The notes under the pieces were generated by a model that saw only the letters and a list, made by a program, of their open reading frames with translations, was not told the origin of the DNA and ran no database searches. The translations under genes were made by a program, and so were the position numbers. This document shows positions 18,984 to 26,838 of a DNA stretch of 64,000 nt, piece by piece (within the stretch, counting starts at the first letter, position 1; every line of letters starts with the position of its first letter). This DNA comes from 21-14-0-10-47-8 sp966211795 (lineage in GTDB: Bacteria; Bdellovibrionota; Bdellovibrionia; Bdellovibrionales; Bdellovibrionaceae): positions 1-64,000 of the forward strand of contig CBIHNW010000019.1 of NCBI GenBank assembly GCA_966211795.1. Direction: 5' to 3'.

Positions 18984-19250
18984 ATGAGTCTTGAAGCTTA
19001 TTTTAAAAATCTGATTCAAAAAGTTGAAGCATCCGATATTCAAAACAACGGCAAAGATAAAAATGGATTCTTTGAGCCCACCCGTGCCGTGTTATTGCAA
19101 CGTTTGAATATGCTCAAGGACCTGCACCGAAATCCGAACGCCAAGGCCATGGTGAAAATGGCTTGGCAATACGTCACCGAACATCTGCCACCCGAATGGT
19201 TGGTGCTTAATCCCACCGAAAAATCCGAGCTGCAGAAAATTCTGTCATAA
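18984..19250 (+). CDS. Small helical cytoplasmic protein, unknown function
   Basis: 88 residues, no signal peptide or membrane span. The start is well supported by GGAGGTG six bases before the ATG. The sequence is charged and helical (FFEPTRAVLLQRLNMLKDLH; WQYVTEHLPPEWLVLN). No family recognised. Its 3' end overlaps the convergent nucleotidyltransferase gene by 6 nt. A TTGACT near 18934 with an AT-rich ATAATAGAA patch before the gene could be its promoter. Confidence 0.65.
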   Translation: MSLEAYFKNLIQKVEASDIQNNGKDKNGFFEPTRAVLLQRLNMLKDLHRNPNAKAMVKMAWQYVTEHLPPEWLVLNPTEKSELQKILS

Positions 19251-20030
19251 AGACGTGCGACTTTTCACTTTCTGCACGAATTCGGCAAAGACTTTTTCCG
19301 CTCGGTGCACCAACTGCGGCAGCGCACTCACGTCTGGCGGGTAGCTAAGTTCTTGAATCAATTTCTGCTGTTCCAAGGGAAATGATTTGTGCACGTAGCG
19401 CATGCCAAAATCATATTTGAAAGGTCGGTAAATCATTCCCATCACTTCGATTAAGGGTCTCAAAATTCCATTTTGATAAAAGCTGATGGCATCGATCGCT
19501 TGACCGCGCTCCGCTTCCTTCAGCACCAATGTTCGATAGATTGGAAAGCCCTGAGCAAGCTCGGCGACCCGCAGGTGCTGGCGCTGAAACAACGCCACTG
19601 GATCCGTGTGGCCGGTATGAATGGCATTGCATTTATCAAAATGAACGATGGGCTGCCCGTGGCGTTCAATTTCCAAAAAGTCTTTCAAAAGCTGGGGATA
19701 AGCTTGATCAAAAACTCCGACATCCACAAAGAAATATTTTGGCGAGTCCTGAAGCACGATCACTCTTTGCATCAGGCCGTCACCCCAGAATGATTTGCCG
19801 GCCTGCCAGGTGTGCGAGACACCAAATGGCGCCAAGGCCATTTCCATCTGTTCCAGAATCGGCCGCAGCGGTACTTTGCCTAAAAGACAAAGATCAATAT
19901 CAGAATAGCGATCTCGGGTCGCCGTCGCTGCCGATCCGCCCTCCCAAGCCGCCAGGATCTCGGGAGATTTTTCGGCGGCTTCGATCAAGCTGGTGAGCAC
20001 TCGTTTTTTATACTCTTCGACATCCATCAT
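19245..20030 (-). CDS. Nucleotidyltransferase-domain protein
   Basis: 261 residues, cytoplasmic. Residues ~30-52 carry the polymerase-beta-like nucleotidyltransferase signature: GGS, ten residues, then SDIDL, giving the helix-turn and the two metal-binding Asp of the NTP_transf_2 fold. A later Asp (VDVGVFD) could be the third acid. The C-terminal half is helical, as in aminoglycoside adenylyltransferases and related substrate-modifying enzymes. It begins 9 bp after the LOG-like gene on the same strand, so they probably form an operon. The substrate cannot be told from the sequence; a resistance role would be speculation. Confidence 0.75.
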   Translation of the reverse strand: MMDVEEYKKRVLTSLIEAAEKSPEILAAWEGGSAATATRDRYSDIDLCLLGKVPLRPILEQMEMALAPFGVSHTWQAGKSFWGDGLMQRVIVLQDSPKYFFVDVGVFDQAYPQLLKDFLEIERHGQPIVHFDKCNAIHTGHTDPVALFQRQHLRVAELAQGFPIYRTLVLKEAERGQAIDAISFYQNGILRPLIEVMGMIYRPFKYDFGMRYVHKSFPLEQQKLIQELSYPPDVSALPQLVHRAEKVFAEFVQKVKSRTSL

Positions 20031-20039
20031 TTTATAAGC

Positions 20040-21773
20040 TTACTGTTTTGGCAGGGGAAATTCATTTCTTTCATTGCGGGTCTTCGGCTGCGGGCCAGAG
20101 ATGTCATGGATCATAGGATCAAGCTCGGTGGCTTCTTCGATATGCGACACTTGATCGCGCACAAATGCGGGAATAAAATCCTTCTGCAAGAGCTTCACGA
20201 GAGAATCATAGTAGCCCATTTGCGCAAACACCAATTTTGGTTTGAAAGACGCATCAGATTGCATCGCGACTAAGACGGCGGCAAGCTCCTTCATCGTTCC
20301 CATGCCTCCGGGCACGAACCCAACAAGCTGGACACCTTCAATCAGCAAGGGAATGCGAACGGTATAATCCGGCGTTCCCAATGTTTGCGTGTGCACTTCA
20401 GTCGGAAACGAATACTCGTTCACGACTTTCTGTTTACCAATGATCGGAATTCCGATCGACGGCGCTCCACCGTCAAACGCGCCCATGTTTGCGATCAACA
20501 TTGCTCCCCCCGAACCACCGGTGCGAACGGCGATTCCGGACCGACTGAGATGTTTGGCAATGTTATAGACCAGCTTCGCCGAGTGAGGGTCGACTTTGGC
20601 AGAGCCGAAAATGACGGCACCACCAACATCTTTGAGAGCCGCACTTCCTGCCTGCATCGAGGCCGCGGCTTCGGTCACGGTGATGAGCTCGTCAACACTG
20701 AGATCTTTCCACGTTAGAGACTGGATTTGGGATGGAGCTTCGACCGTCGTGAATGCCGGCTTATTGCCGCCTTTATCATAGGAAGCGGATAGCAGCCCCG
20801 TCGCATCGGAAAAGCGAAACACATCTGTTTCGTACTGGATTCCCAAATCAGGTTTTCGCTTCTCGATGTCTCTGTGAAAGCGCGCAAGATCTGATTGCCA
20901 TTGATTTTTGGGATCAAGAATAAATCGTTTCGGCGGATTTTTCTGACTGGTTTTTGTATTGATGACCACCGCCAATCCTGTCGGTGAATCAGGAGTCGTC
21001 ACCAGCTTTTCGGCGTGTGAAAATGCCATCAGTCTCAAGTAAGCATTTTCAATGTGCAGAATTGTTTCTCCATGTGAAGGTTTTTGCAAAGAATCACCCG
21101 TCACGCGAATGCCGCGCGATCCTAAAACTGCGGCCAAGGCCGCCGCTGTTGGCGAATCCCCGTCAAAGACGACCGTGTAACCACGATCAACCAAACCGCG
21201 GGCGACTTCTAAGACCTGAGCCATTTGCGAATGATCGTAGACTTGACCGCGATGTCCGGCGAGCAAACTGACGACCGACTTGGAATTCACATGCGTCAAT
21301 TCTAACAGCTTCATATAATTCTGAAAAGTTTGCGCCGCGATCGGCTCTTTCAACGTCTCGCTGAGACGAGCCATCACGTGTTCGCGACTGGCTTGTTGCA
21401 AATCGTAGATTCTCGACTCCAGCTTGCCAAGTTCCGCTTGAAGATCTTTTTGTCGCTGCATCAGAAGCTCGACCTGTTTGCGCATCTGCCCGACGGTCAT
21501 TCGAGAATCCGCTGCAATCGCCGCTTTCAATTGCGGGGCGAAGGTGGACATTTCTTTTTCCAGCTTCGCTTTTGCCGCCAATGCGGATCGCAGCTCCGGT
21601 CCGATCAGATCCGGAAATAACATCGAGATGGGTGCCCCGCCTGCCTCTGCATAAATTCGCTGGCAAGTGATCGGATGCACGGGCGAGGCCGCCAAGCTGA
21701 TCTCGGGTCGGATGAATGCGGTCAGTGCGGTGGTCAAATAGATGGGAATCATAAATGCGGTTCGGGACTTCAC
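20040..21773 (-). CDS. Exported protein with two LOG/lysine-decarboxylase-like Rossmann domains
   Basis: 577 residues. The start is set at a GTG (21773) because GGAGG lies six bases upstream and the protein then opens with a signal peptide (KSRTAFMIPIYLTTALTAF, cleavage near SLAASP, residue ~30). Longer frames read through non-coding-like sequence. Residues ~60-150 form a coiled coil (ELLMQRQKDLQAELGKLES). Residues ~382-530 match the LOG family, with GSGGAMLIANMGAF and the hallmark PGGMGTMKE (487-495), which hydrolyses nucleoside 5'-monophosphates at the ribose. Residues ~163-275 look like a second, degenerate copy lacking PGGxGT. LOG enzymes are normally short and cytoplasmic, so export and doubling are odd. 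It is followed by the nucleotidyltransferase gene. Confidence 0.75.
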   Translation of the reverse strand: MKSRTAFMIPIYLTTALTAFIRPEISLAASPVHPITCQRIYAEAGGAPISMLFPDLIGPELRSALAAKAKLEKEMSTFAPQLKAAIAADSRMTVGQMRKQVELLMQRQKDLQAELGKLESRIYDLQQASREHVMARLSETLKEPIAAQTFQNYMKLLELTHVNSKSVVSLLAGHRGQVYDHSQMAQVLEVARGLVDRGYTVVFDGDSPTAAALAAVLGSRGIRVTGDSLQKPSHGETILHIENAYLRLMAFSHAEKLVTTPDSPTGLAVVINTKTSQKNPPKRFILDPKNQWQSDLARFHRDIEKRKPDLGIQYETDVFRFSDATGLLSASYDKGGNKPAFTTVEAPSQIQSLTWKDLSVDELITVTEAAASMQAGSAALKDVGGAVIFGSAKVDPHSAKLVYNIAKHLSRSGIAVRTGGSGGAMLIANMGAFDGGAPSIGIPIIGKQKVVNEYSFPTEVHTQTLGTPDYTVRIPLLIEGVQLVGFVPGGMGTMKELAAVLVAMQSDASFKPKLVFAQMGYYDSLVKLLQKDFIPAFVRDQVSHIEEATELDPMIHDISGPQPKTRNERNEFPLPKQ

Positions 21774-21943
21774 TCGGGGCCTCCGGGCTTCTGGGTCATT
21801 GCCTGCCGAGCTCAGCCTTGCGACACTTATTCCACTCTGAAAACTGCGTAATGAGGGTTTCAGCTTTCGTCCGCTGTCGAAAGATTGCGATTCGGACTTG
21901 AAATTGTTACTTGTCAAAACTCTAGACAAATCAGGACAGGCAA

Positions 21944-22804
21944 ATGCGACAGGGCCGGTACAAAAAGAATCTTCTCTCTCCGAACGACTGTCCCGCATTC
22001 GCGGCGCGGATGGAGCCCCTTGCTCTTCGATTACAGCAGCGCCATGCCGCCCAAGAGATCTCAGATCCCGAGTTGGTGGCCCAGTTTGTTCTCTCTGCCA
22101 TGCAGTTGATCAAACCAGGAAATTGGTGCGGCAGTCGCCTGCAGCCTGGTACTCCCAAAGATGCCTTGGAGACCTTTGATTATTTCGTATTGCGAGGCCT
22201 ACCCCTTTCGGTCAATCGCAGTTTGCAAGGCTGGAAGACCGGCACCTATCCCCTTCGGCTTTTTTTCGGGGTCCCCTCGATCGATCAGGTTTTGACTCTG
22301 CAAAGCCAAGGAATTCGGTGCGTGACCGTTCTGTTGAAACGCCATGAGCTTTCGAGTTACGTCTTGCAAGAACGTGATGCCGTCAGCTTCACCCTGCATG
22401 ATCTCATTCATGCCGACCATTTTTTCCGCGATCCCCGCCAAGCTCGGGTCCAAGTTGGATTTTCACGCTGGCTTTCTGAGCTCTGGCTGCACCAAAGCAT
22501 TCGCGACCATCTCGAGCGATCGCCCGCATTTGCGCGGCAGTTCGAGTACGCTTGCGCTGACATGAATTCGCACGGTGCCCATTTGGTGAAATACCTGAAA
22601 GCCATTTTCTGTCAGAACCAATTGCAACAGCTGCTGCTCGATCTCTCACATCAGGGTCAACGCACGCACAAATTCCAACGGGCATTACAGTGCTTAAACA
22701 CGATTGATGAGCAGTCGGATCATCTGATTGCGCTGGAAGAAGAGTTTCTTGCGTTGGGATCAGCTCCTCCTGACGAGACGCCAAACCAAACTGGTCATGC
22801 ATAA
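21944..22804 (+). CDS. Hypothetical cytoplasmic protein
   Basis: 286 residues, no signal peptide, moderately rich in His and Arg. I do not recognise a family. A TLHDLIHADHFF segment (around residue 150) has closely spaced His/Asp that could bind metal, and helices follow to the C-terminus (QLQQLLLDLSHQGQRTH). AGGACAGG precedes the ATG. It diverges from the LOG-like gene across 170 bp that contains a TTGTC/GACAA inverted repeat (21911-21929). A hairpin with a T-run follows it. Confidence 0.6.
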   Translation: MRQGRYKKNLLSPNDCPAFAARMEPLALRLQQRHAAQEISDPELVAQFVLSAMQLIKPGNWCGSRLQPGTPKDALETFDYFVLRGLPLSVNRSLQGWKTGTYPLRLFFGVPSIDQVLTLQSQGIRCVTVLLKRHELSSYVLQERDAVSFTLHDLIHADHFFRDPRQARVQVGFSRWLSELWLHQSIRDHLERSPAFARQFEYACADMNSHGAHLVKYLKAIFCQNQLQQLLLDLSHQGQRTHKFQRALQCLNTIDEQSDHLIALEEEFLALGSAPPDETPNQTGHA

Positions 22805-22830
22805 ATAAATTGTTTCGCACCAGCCTTGAT

Positions 22831-22857
22831 TGGGAGCGGCGTGATCCCATTTTTGTT
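22831..22857 (+). terminator. Putative rho-independent terminator
   Basis: TGGGA (22831-22835) pairs with TCCCA (22845-22849), followed by TTTTTGTTT. The stem is short, so this is a modest candidate separating the hypothetical gene from the TIGR02147 pair. Confidence 0.45.
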
Positions 22858-22894
22858 TGCATGTGGGGAAATCATCGTGAAATAGTCTTGCCCA

Positions 22895-23656
22895 ATGGAC
22901 ATCATTCAATTACTGCAAAATGAATATTCGCGCCGGCGGATGAAAAATCCCTCGTATTCGTTTCGAGCGTTTGCGCAGAGTCTGGACATTCCCTCGGGCC
23001 GATTGTCAGAATTATTGAATGGGAAACGCCGGATCACGCCGGCCCATATCGAAAGAATCCTGCAGCGAATTCCGGTCGAAGTGTCCAATCAACTGGTGGA
23101 TGAAAAGCAAGATCGGCCCCTTGAAGACACATCCCAAAACATGTTGGATGTTTATTATCTCGTCAAAGATGATGCCTTTCACGTGATCAGTGATTGGCAT
23201 CATTTTGCCATCTTAAATCTCGCCAACACCGCAGATTTTCGCAATGACGTCGAGTGGATGGCTGAAAGATTGGAAACCAAAGCTGCATTGGTGCGGATGG
23301 CTTTGGACCGACTGCTGCGCACGGGTCTGCTGAAGCAAACGGGCGACAAAATTGCTCCGACTTATTTCAATGTGAAATCAACCGATCAGGTGATCAATCC
23401 TGCTCTGCGCCTGGCTCACACGTCGGCTTTGGAAAAAGCCATTGTGGCTCTTGAAAATGTCGATATCGAAAAGCGGGATTGCTCCTCGATGGGAATGGCC
23501 ATCGATATGTCCAAACTTTCCGAAGCACGAAAACTGATCCGAAAATTTCGTCGCAGTATGGTTCGCCTGATGGAAACAGGCAACAAAACTGAGGTTTACA
23601 ACCTGAATATCCAATTCGTTCCAGTCACAAAATTAAAGGATGAGAAATCCCTATGA
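22895..23656 (+). CDS. TIGR02147-family HTH regulator
   Basis: 253 residues. The N-terminus (about 5-60; YSFRAFAQSLDIPSGRLSEL, then NGKRRITPAH) is the helix-turn-helix of the TIGR02147 family, known from Fibrobacter and abundant in Bdellovibrio. The middle segment (FHVISDWHHFAILNLANT) is the family's signature motif region, followed by a winged-helix-like part. It likely controls the adjacent secreted protein: the stop overlaps the next ATG in ATGA (23653-23656), so the two are translationally coupled. Targets beyond its own operon are unknown. Confidence 0.85.
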   Translation: MDIIQLLQNEYSRRRMKNPSYSFRAFAQSLDIPSGRLSELLNGKRRITPAHIERILQRIPVEVSNQLVDEKQDRPLEDTSQNMLDVYYLVKDDAFHVISDWHHFAILNLANTADFRNDVEWMAERLETKAALVRMALDRLLRTGLLKQTGDKIAPTYFNVKSTDQVINPALRLAHTSALEKAIVALENVDIEKRDCSSMGMAIDMSKLSEARKLIRKFRRSMVRLMETGNKTEVYNLNIQFVPVTKLKDEKSL

Positions 23657-24957
23657 AAATTGTAATCGGCCTATTTCTAATGATGTTCGCTCTCATTTCC
23701 CATACCGCTTTAGCCGGAACCGAGCTGGGGAATGGTGGCAACGTCATCTATTGCACAGACGGTCTGAATGATCATTACGTTAAACTTTTGGATTATTACG
23801 AAGGCGAAATCTGGAACGGATTGACTTTATCTTTTCCAAAAGAGGGAGACTTCCTGCAAAAGGCGGATCAAATTTTAGATCGCTTGCAAAACTTTGATCC
23901 CCAGCTGGCAAGCGCTTACAAAAAAAGAATTCGCGAGATCTATGCCGACTTTAATCTCATCCCCAACATCAACCTTGGGCATGTGCAGGATTCTTACGAA
24001 CTTGCGATTCCGGCGAATTGCGAAACTCGACAGATCGTCGTTCGTCTTCACGATATCAACCCTGGCCAAAAGCGATTTCAGGTCAGTCAAGATCTCTGGA
24101 ACCAACTCGATGCCAATAACCAAGCTGGCGTGCTTCTTCACGAAGTTATTTACGAACATTTTAGCCAAAACTTGAAGATCGACGAAATCTCGGTGCCTGC
24201 CGGCTTTCACGAAAGCAATTCCACGTCATCCCGCAAGCTGAACGCAATGATCGCATCCGAAGAATTTCAAAAATTCACGATCCAAAGCTATTCAAAATTC
24301 CAACAGAAAATTGATGGCATCCAATCAATGGTCGTCTACGGCCTGCGATTTTATATTGATCCGGGCATGACTTTCTATCCGAATGGCTCTCTCCAATCTG
24401 GCACCGTCCTAGGCTCCGCGACTTTGACTACTCCCTATGGCGACGTTCGAATCAACGCCACCACCGTGAAATTTTATGACAATGGAATCTTGCAGAGCGT
24501 GGATGAAGTACAGAAGAATAATGTCATTCAGGTGAACGATCGCGTTTACACTCTTGGCTCTCTCCGGACAGCCGCTGGCGTCAGCGATGATGCTCCTTCG
24601 TCCGAAATCGATGAGGATCAAAGGTCTCTGACTTTTTCTCCTGACGGGAAATTGAAAACCGCTTTTCTCGGAAACAATCAACCAAGTTCTGACTTTTTTG
24701 ACGGCATTCCTTTTTCGGACCTCTACCCCTATTCCGCAAAATGCATCGCAAATCCATACCGCCCTTGCAAACTGCCAGTGTTCCGAGGCAGCGCCACCTT
24801 CGATGCCAACGGACGGATGACGAAAGCCACGCTGTATGCTCAGGATGCCTTTCAAGTCGAAGGTCGAGACCGACAGATGTATAGCTACAAAATCAATTAC
24901 ACCGGCGACGTGTTGATTCAATTCGATAAAGATGGCTTTATTCTTCCACAGAACTGA
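23653..24957 (+). CDS. Exported protein with HExxxEH motif and MORN-like repeats, partner of a TIGR02147 regulator
   Basis: 434 residues with a signal peptide (ending HTALAG, about residue 22) and a mature start GNGGNVIYC that recurs in exported Bdellovibrio-type proteins. LLHEVIYEHF near residue 164 resembles a zinc-protease helix (HExxxEH), but a third ligand is not evident. The C-terminal half has five F-x-x-[ND]-G-x-[LIM] motifs (FYPNGSL, FYDNGIL, FSPDGKL, FDANGRM, FDKDGFI), a MORN/YwqK-like pattern. The start overlaps the regulator by 4 nt. Function unknown; secreted hydrolase or surface-binding protein are both possible. Confidence 0.7.
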   Translation: MKIVIGLFLMMFALISHTALAGTELGNGGNVIYCTDGLNDHYVKLLDYYEGEIWNGLTLSFPKEGDFLQKADQILDRLQNFDPQLASAYKKRIREIYADFNLIPNINLGHVQDSYELAIPANCETRQIVVRLHDINPGQKRFQVSQDLWNQLDANNQAGVLLHEVIYEHFSQNLKIDEISVPAGFHESNSTSSRKLNAMIASEEFQKFTIQSYSKFQQKIDGIQSMVVYGLRFYIDPGMTFYPNGSLQSGTVLGSATLTTPYGDVRINATTVKFYDNGILQSVDEVQKNNVIQVNDRVYTLGSLRTAAGVSDDAPSSEIDEDQRSLTFSPDGKLKTAFLGNNQPSSDFFDGIPFSDLYPYSAKCIANPYRPCKLPVFRGSATFDANGRMTKATLYAQDAFQVEGRDRQMYSYKINYTGDVLIQFDKDGFILPQN

Positions 24958-25153
24958 TTGAATTGTTCTTCCAGAGATTGTGACCGGCTCTTCAACTTTC
25001 CGTCCAGGTCCGAGAGCGAACCTGCAGGTAATAGTTTCCCTCGTATTTTGTCTCGTTTTAAGACTGTCACCAATCTGATTTATGGGAGCAATATGGTGCA
25101 TGCCTAAAAGTTGAACTCACATGTTTTCCTTTAATTGACCTATAATAAAGGCA

Positions 25154-25933
25154 GTGTACAAATCAAATAAAGGTTTCTCTGCATTAGAAGCCATCGTCGC
25201 GGTTGGCATTTCCGGAATTGTTGTCTTGGGTTCAAGCCAACTGATGATCAGTACTTTCAAATCCGAGGCCAAATCAGAACGAAATTTTTGGCTTGGTGCC
25301 CGTCGTGCCGAAATCCAAAACCTGACTCATTCTGATCTGGGTTGGAACGCAATCGTGACCGCAAACCCAAATATGAATTGCCTGAACTTGGCGACTGGAT
25401 GTGGCGCCTATACATCTCCGCAAAATCTATCGCTACCAATTGACGGAGCTGTTTTGAACGGGGCATCACCTTCCACCGGAATGTCGAACAAGGGCGACTT
25501 TTGCACAACCTTCAACGCCACTTCGGGAAATAGCAGTTGCCCCATCGGAATGTCTCTGAAATGGCAAGTTCTCTGTGACGATGCGGCTTGCCTACATGGC
25601 CAGCCTCGGGTGCTGGTCGACTTTCAGTTGAAAGATGGTGATGGCAGCACTGAAGATTTGAAATCTTATCGGCTGGTCACCTACCGCGATCCAAAGATGG
25701 AAACTTTGAACGAAGTCTGCGATTCGATGAGCGGAACTTTGACCGGAATGGATTGCGATCTTCCGCAGCTGAATACCAGCTGTGATCCAGCCAATGGAAG
25801 TTTTGTGATCGGCTTTGACGGCGCTGGCGGTGTCTTGTGCGGTAAACCGAACCCCGGCAACTGCGCTTCTTTGGATGCGGCTACGGGTTTCGATGCGAAT
25901 GGAGGACTGCAATGTGCAACGGCGTGTCCTTAA
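25154..25933 (+). CDS. Type IV pseudopilin-like protein 1
   Basis: 259 residues starting at GTG. The N-terminus NKG|FSALEAIVAVGISGIVV has the prepilin peptidase site (cleavage after Gly7), Glu at +5 and the hydrophobic assembly helix. The globular part is Cys-rich, with a C-terminal motif GFDANGGLQC that has relatives in the two following genes. A TATAAT (25141-25146) ends only 7 bases before the GTG, so the transcript may have almost no leader, although no good -35 is in register. First of three overlapping pseudopilin genes. It is probably a minor pilin or fibre tip component; no secretin or assembly ATPase gene is nearby. Confidence 0.8.
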   Translation: MYKSNKGFSALEAIVAVGISGIVVLGSSQLMISTFKSEAKSERNFWLGARRAEIQNLTHSDLGWNAIVTANPNMNCLNLATGCGAYTSPQNLSLPIDGAVLNGASPSTGMSNKGDFCTTFNATSGNSSCPIGMSLKWQVLCDDAACLHGQPRVLVDFQLKDGDGSTEDLKSYRLVTYRDPKMETLNEVCDSMSGTLTGMDCDLPQLNTSCDPANGSFVIGFDGAGGVLCGKPNPGNCASLDAATGFDANGGLQCATACP

Positions 25934-26838
25934 GATCAGAACGCGGAATGAGTTTGGCAGTGGTCATGATCGGTGTCGCGATTTCTGGCATCGTAGCCAT
26001 GGGAGTCGTTTCGTGGGAAAAACAAAAAGTTGCGGCAAAGCAAAGAATCAATGTTCAAGCTACGGCGGAACAAATTAAACAAAAACTTATTGGTGCCGTT
26101 ATTTCTCCAGACTCGTGGCAGCTCACGCAAAGCTATAACTCGGCCGCATTCACGACCGTCACTTCGCTCAGTTCGGCGCCGATTTCCGGTGGCACCGGCA
26201 CCTCATCGCATTTGACTCAAGGTCAGCAGTCATCTATGACCGCCACCAGCAGCACCAGTTCCACTGCCGACACGAACTTAACCACCACCGAGGTTGCCTA
26301 TCCATCGCTGGATATTCACCTCGCCGGTCAGAGCCCCAGCCTATTTTACTCACCCAGTTCAACAGCCGGCTTCAATATGCAGGGCGAGCCCTGCAATGCC
26401 TATGATGATTCGGCCGGAAATGATGAGTGTCCCTTTCATTACAACATTCAACTCGTGAAACACATTCTGCAAAACGGGAATTGGATTGACACTCTTCGCT
26501 TCACACTCAGTTATCGACCGGCCAGCTTGAACGCGAGCTTAAATACGGCGCAAAGCCTTTATTCGTTTGATATCGATCGGAATTTCAATGAGAAAAGCGT
26601 CGAAACCTCCTGCATCTCGATCGGTGGAACCTTCAACGCGGCAACCGGTGAATGCTCATCAAAAATCACACCCATCGTCGATTGCACGACGACCACAGCC
26701 CGGGCTTACATTGGTCCCCATCTGGCTTCCGGAACTTCGCATTGTCAAACGGCGCAGATTGCGGCGACTCCATGCGGATCTCACCAAGCCATCTCAGGAT
26801 TTACTAGCGGAGGCTCTCCCCAATGCGTCTCCTTGTAA
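25912..26838 (+). CDS. Type IV pseudopilin-like protein 2 (no Glu at +5)
   Basis: 308 residues. The N-terminus ERG|MSLAVVMIGVAISGIVAMG fits prepilin cleavage after Gly12 but has Val, not Glu, at mature position 5, as is common for the tip-most minor pseudopilin (GspK type). Residues ~80-130 are Ser/Thr-rich. Cys pairs recur and the C-terminus carries GFTSGGSPQC, related to the ends of its neighbours. Overlaps the preceding gene by 22 nt and the following one by 16 nt, larger than simple ATGA coupling. Likely assembles with the other two into one minor-pilin complex. Confidence 0.75.
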   Translation: MCNGVSLRSERGMSLAVVMIGVAISGIVAMGVVSWEKQKVAAKQRINVQATAEQIKQKLIGAVISPDSWQLTQSYNSAAFTTVTSLSSAPISGGTGTSSHLTQGQQSSMTATSSTSSTADTNLTTTEVAYPSLDIHLAGQSPSLFYSPSSTAGFNMQGEPCNAYDDSAGNDECPFHYNIQLVKHILQNGNWIDTLRFTLSYRPASLNASLNTAQSLYSFDIDRNFNEKSVETSCISIGGTFNAATGECSSKITPIVDCTTTTARAYIGPHLASGTSHCQTAQIAATPCGSHQAISGFTSGGSPQCVSL

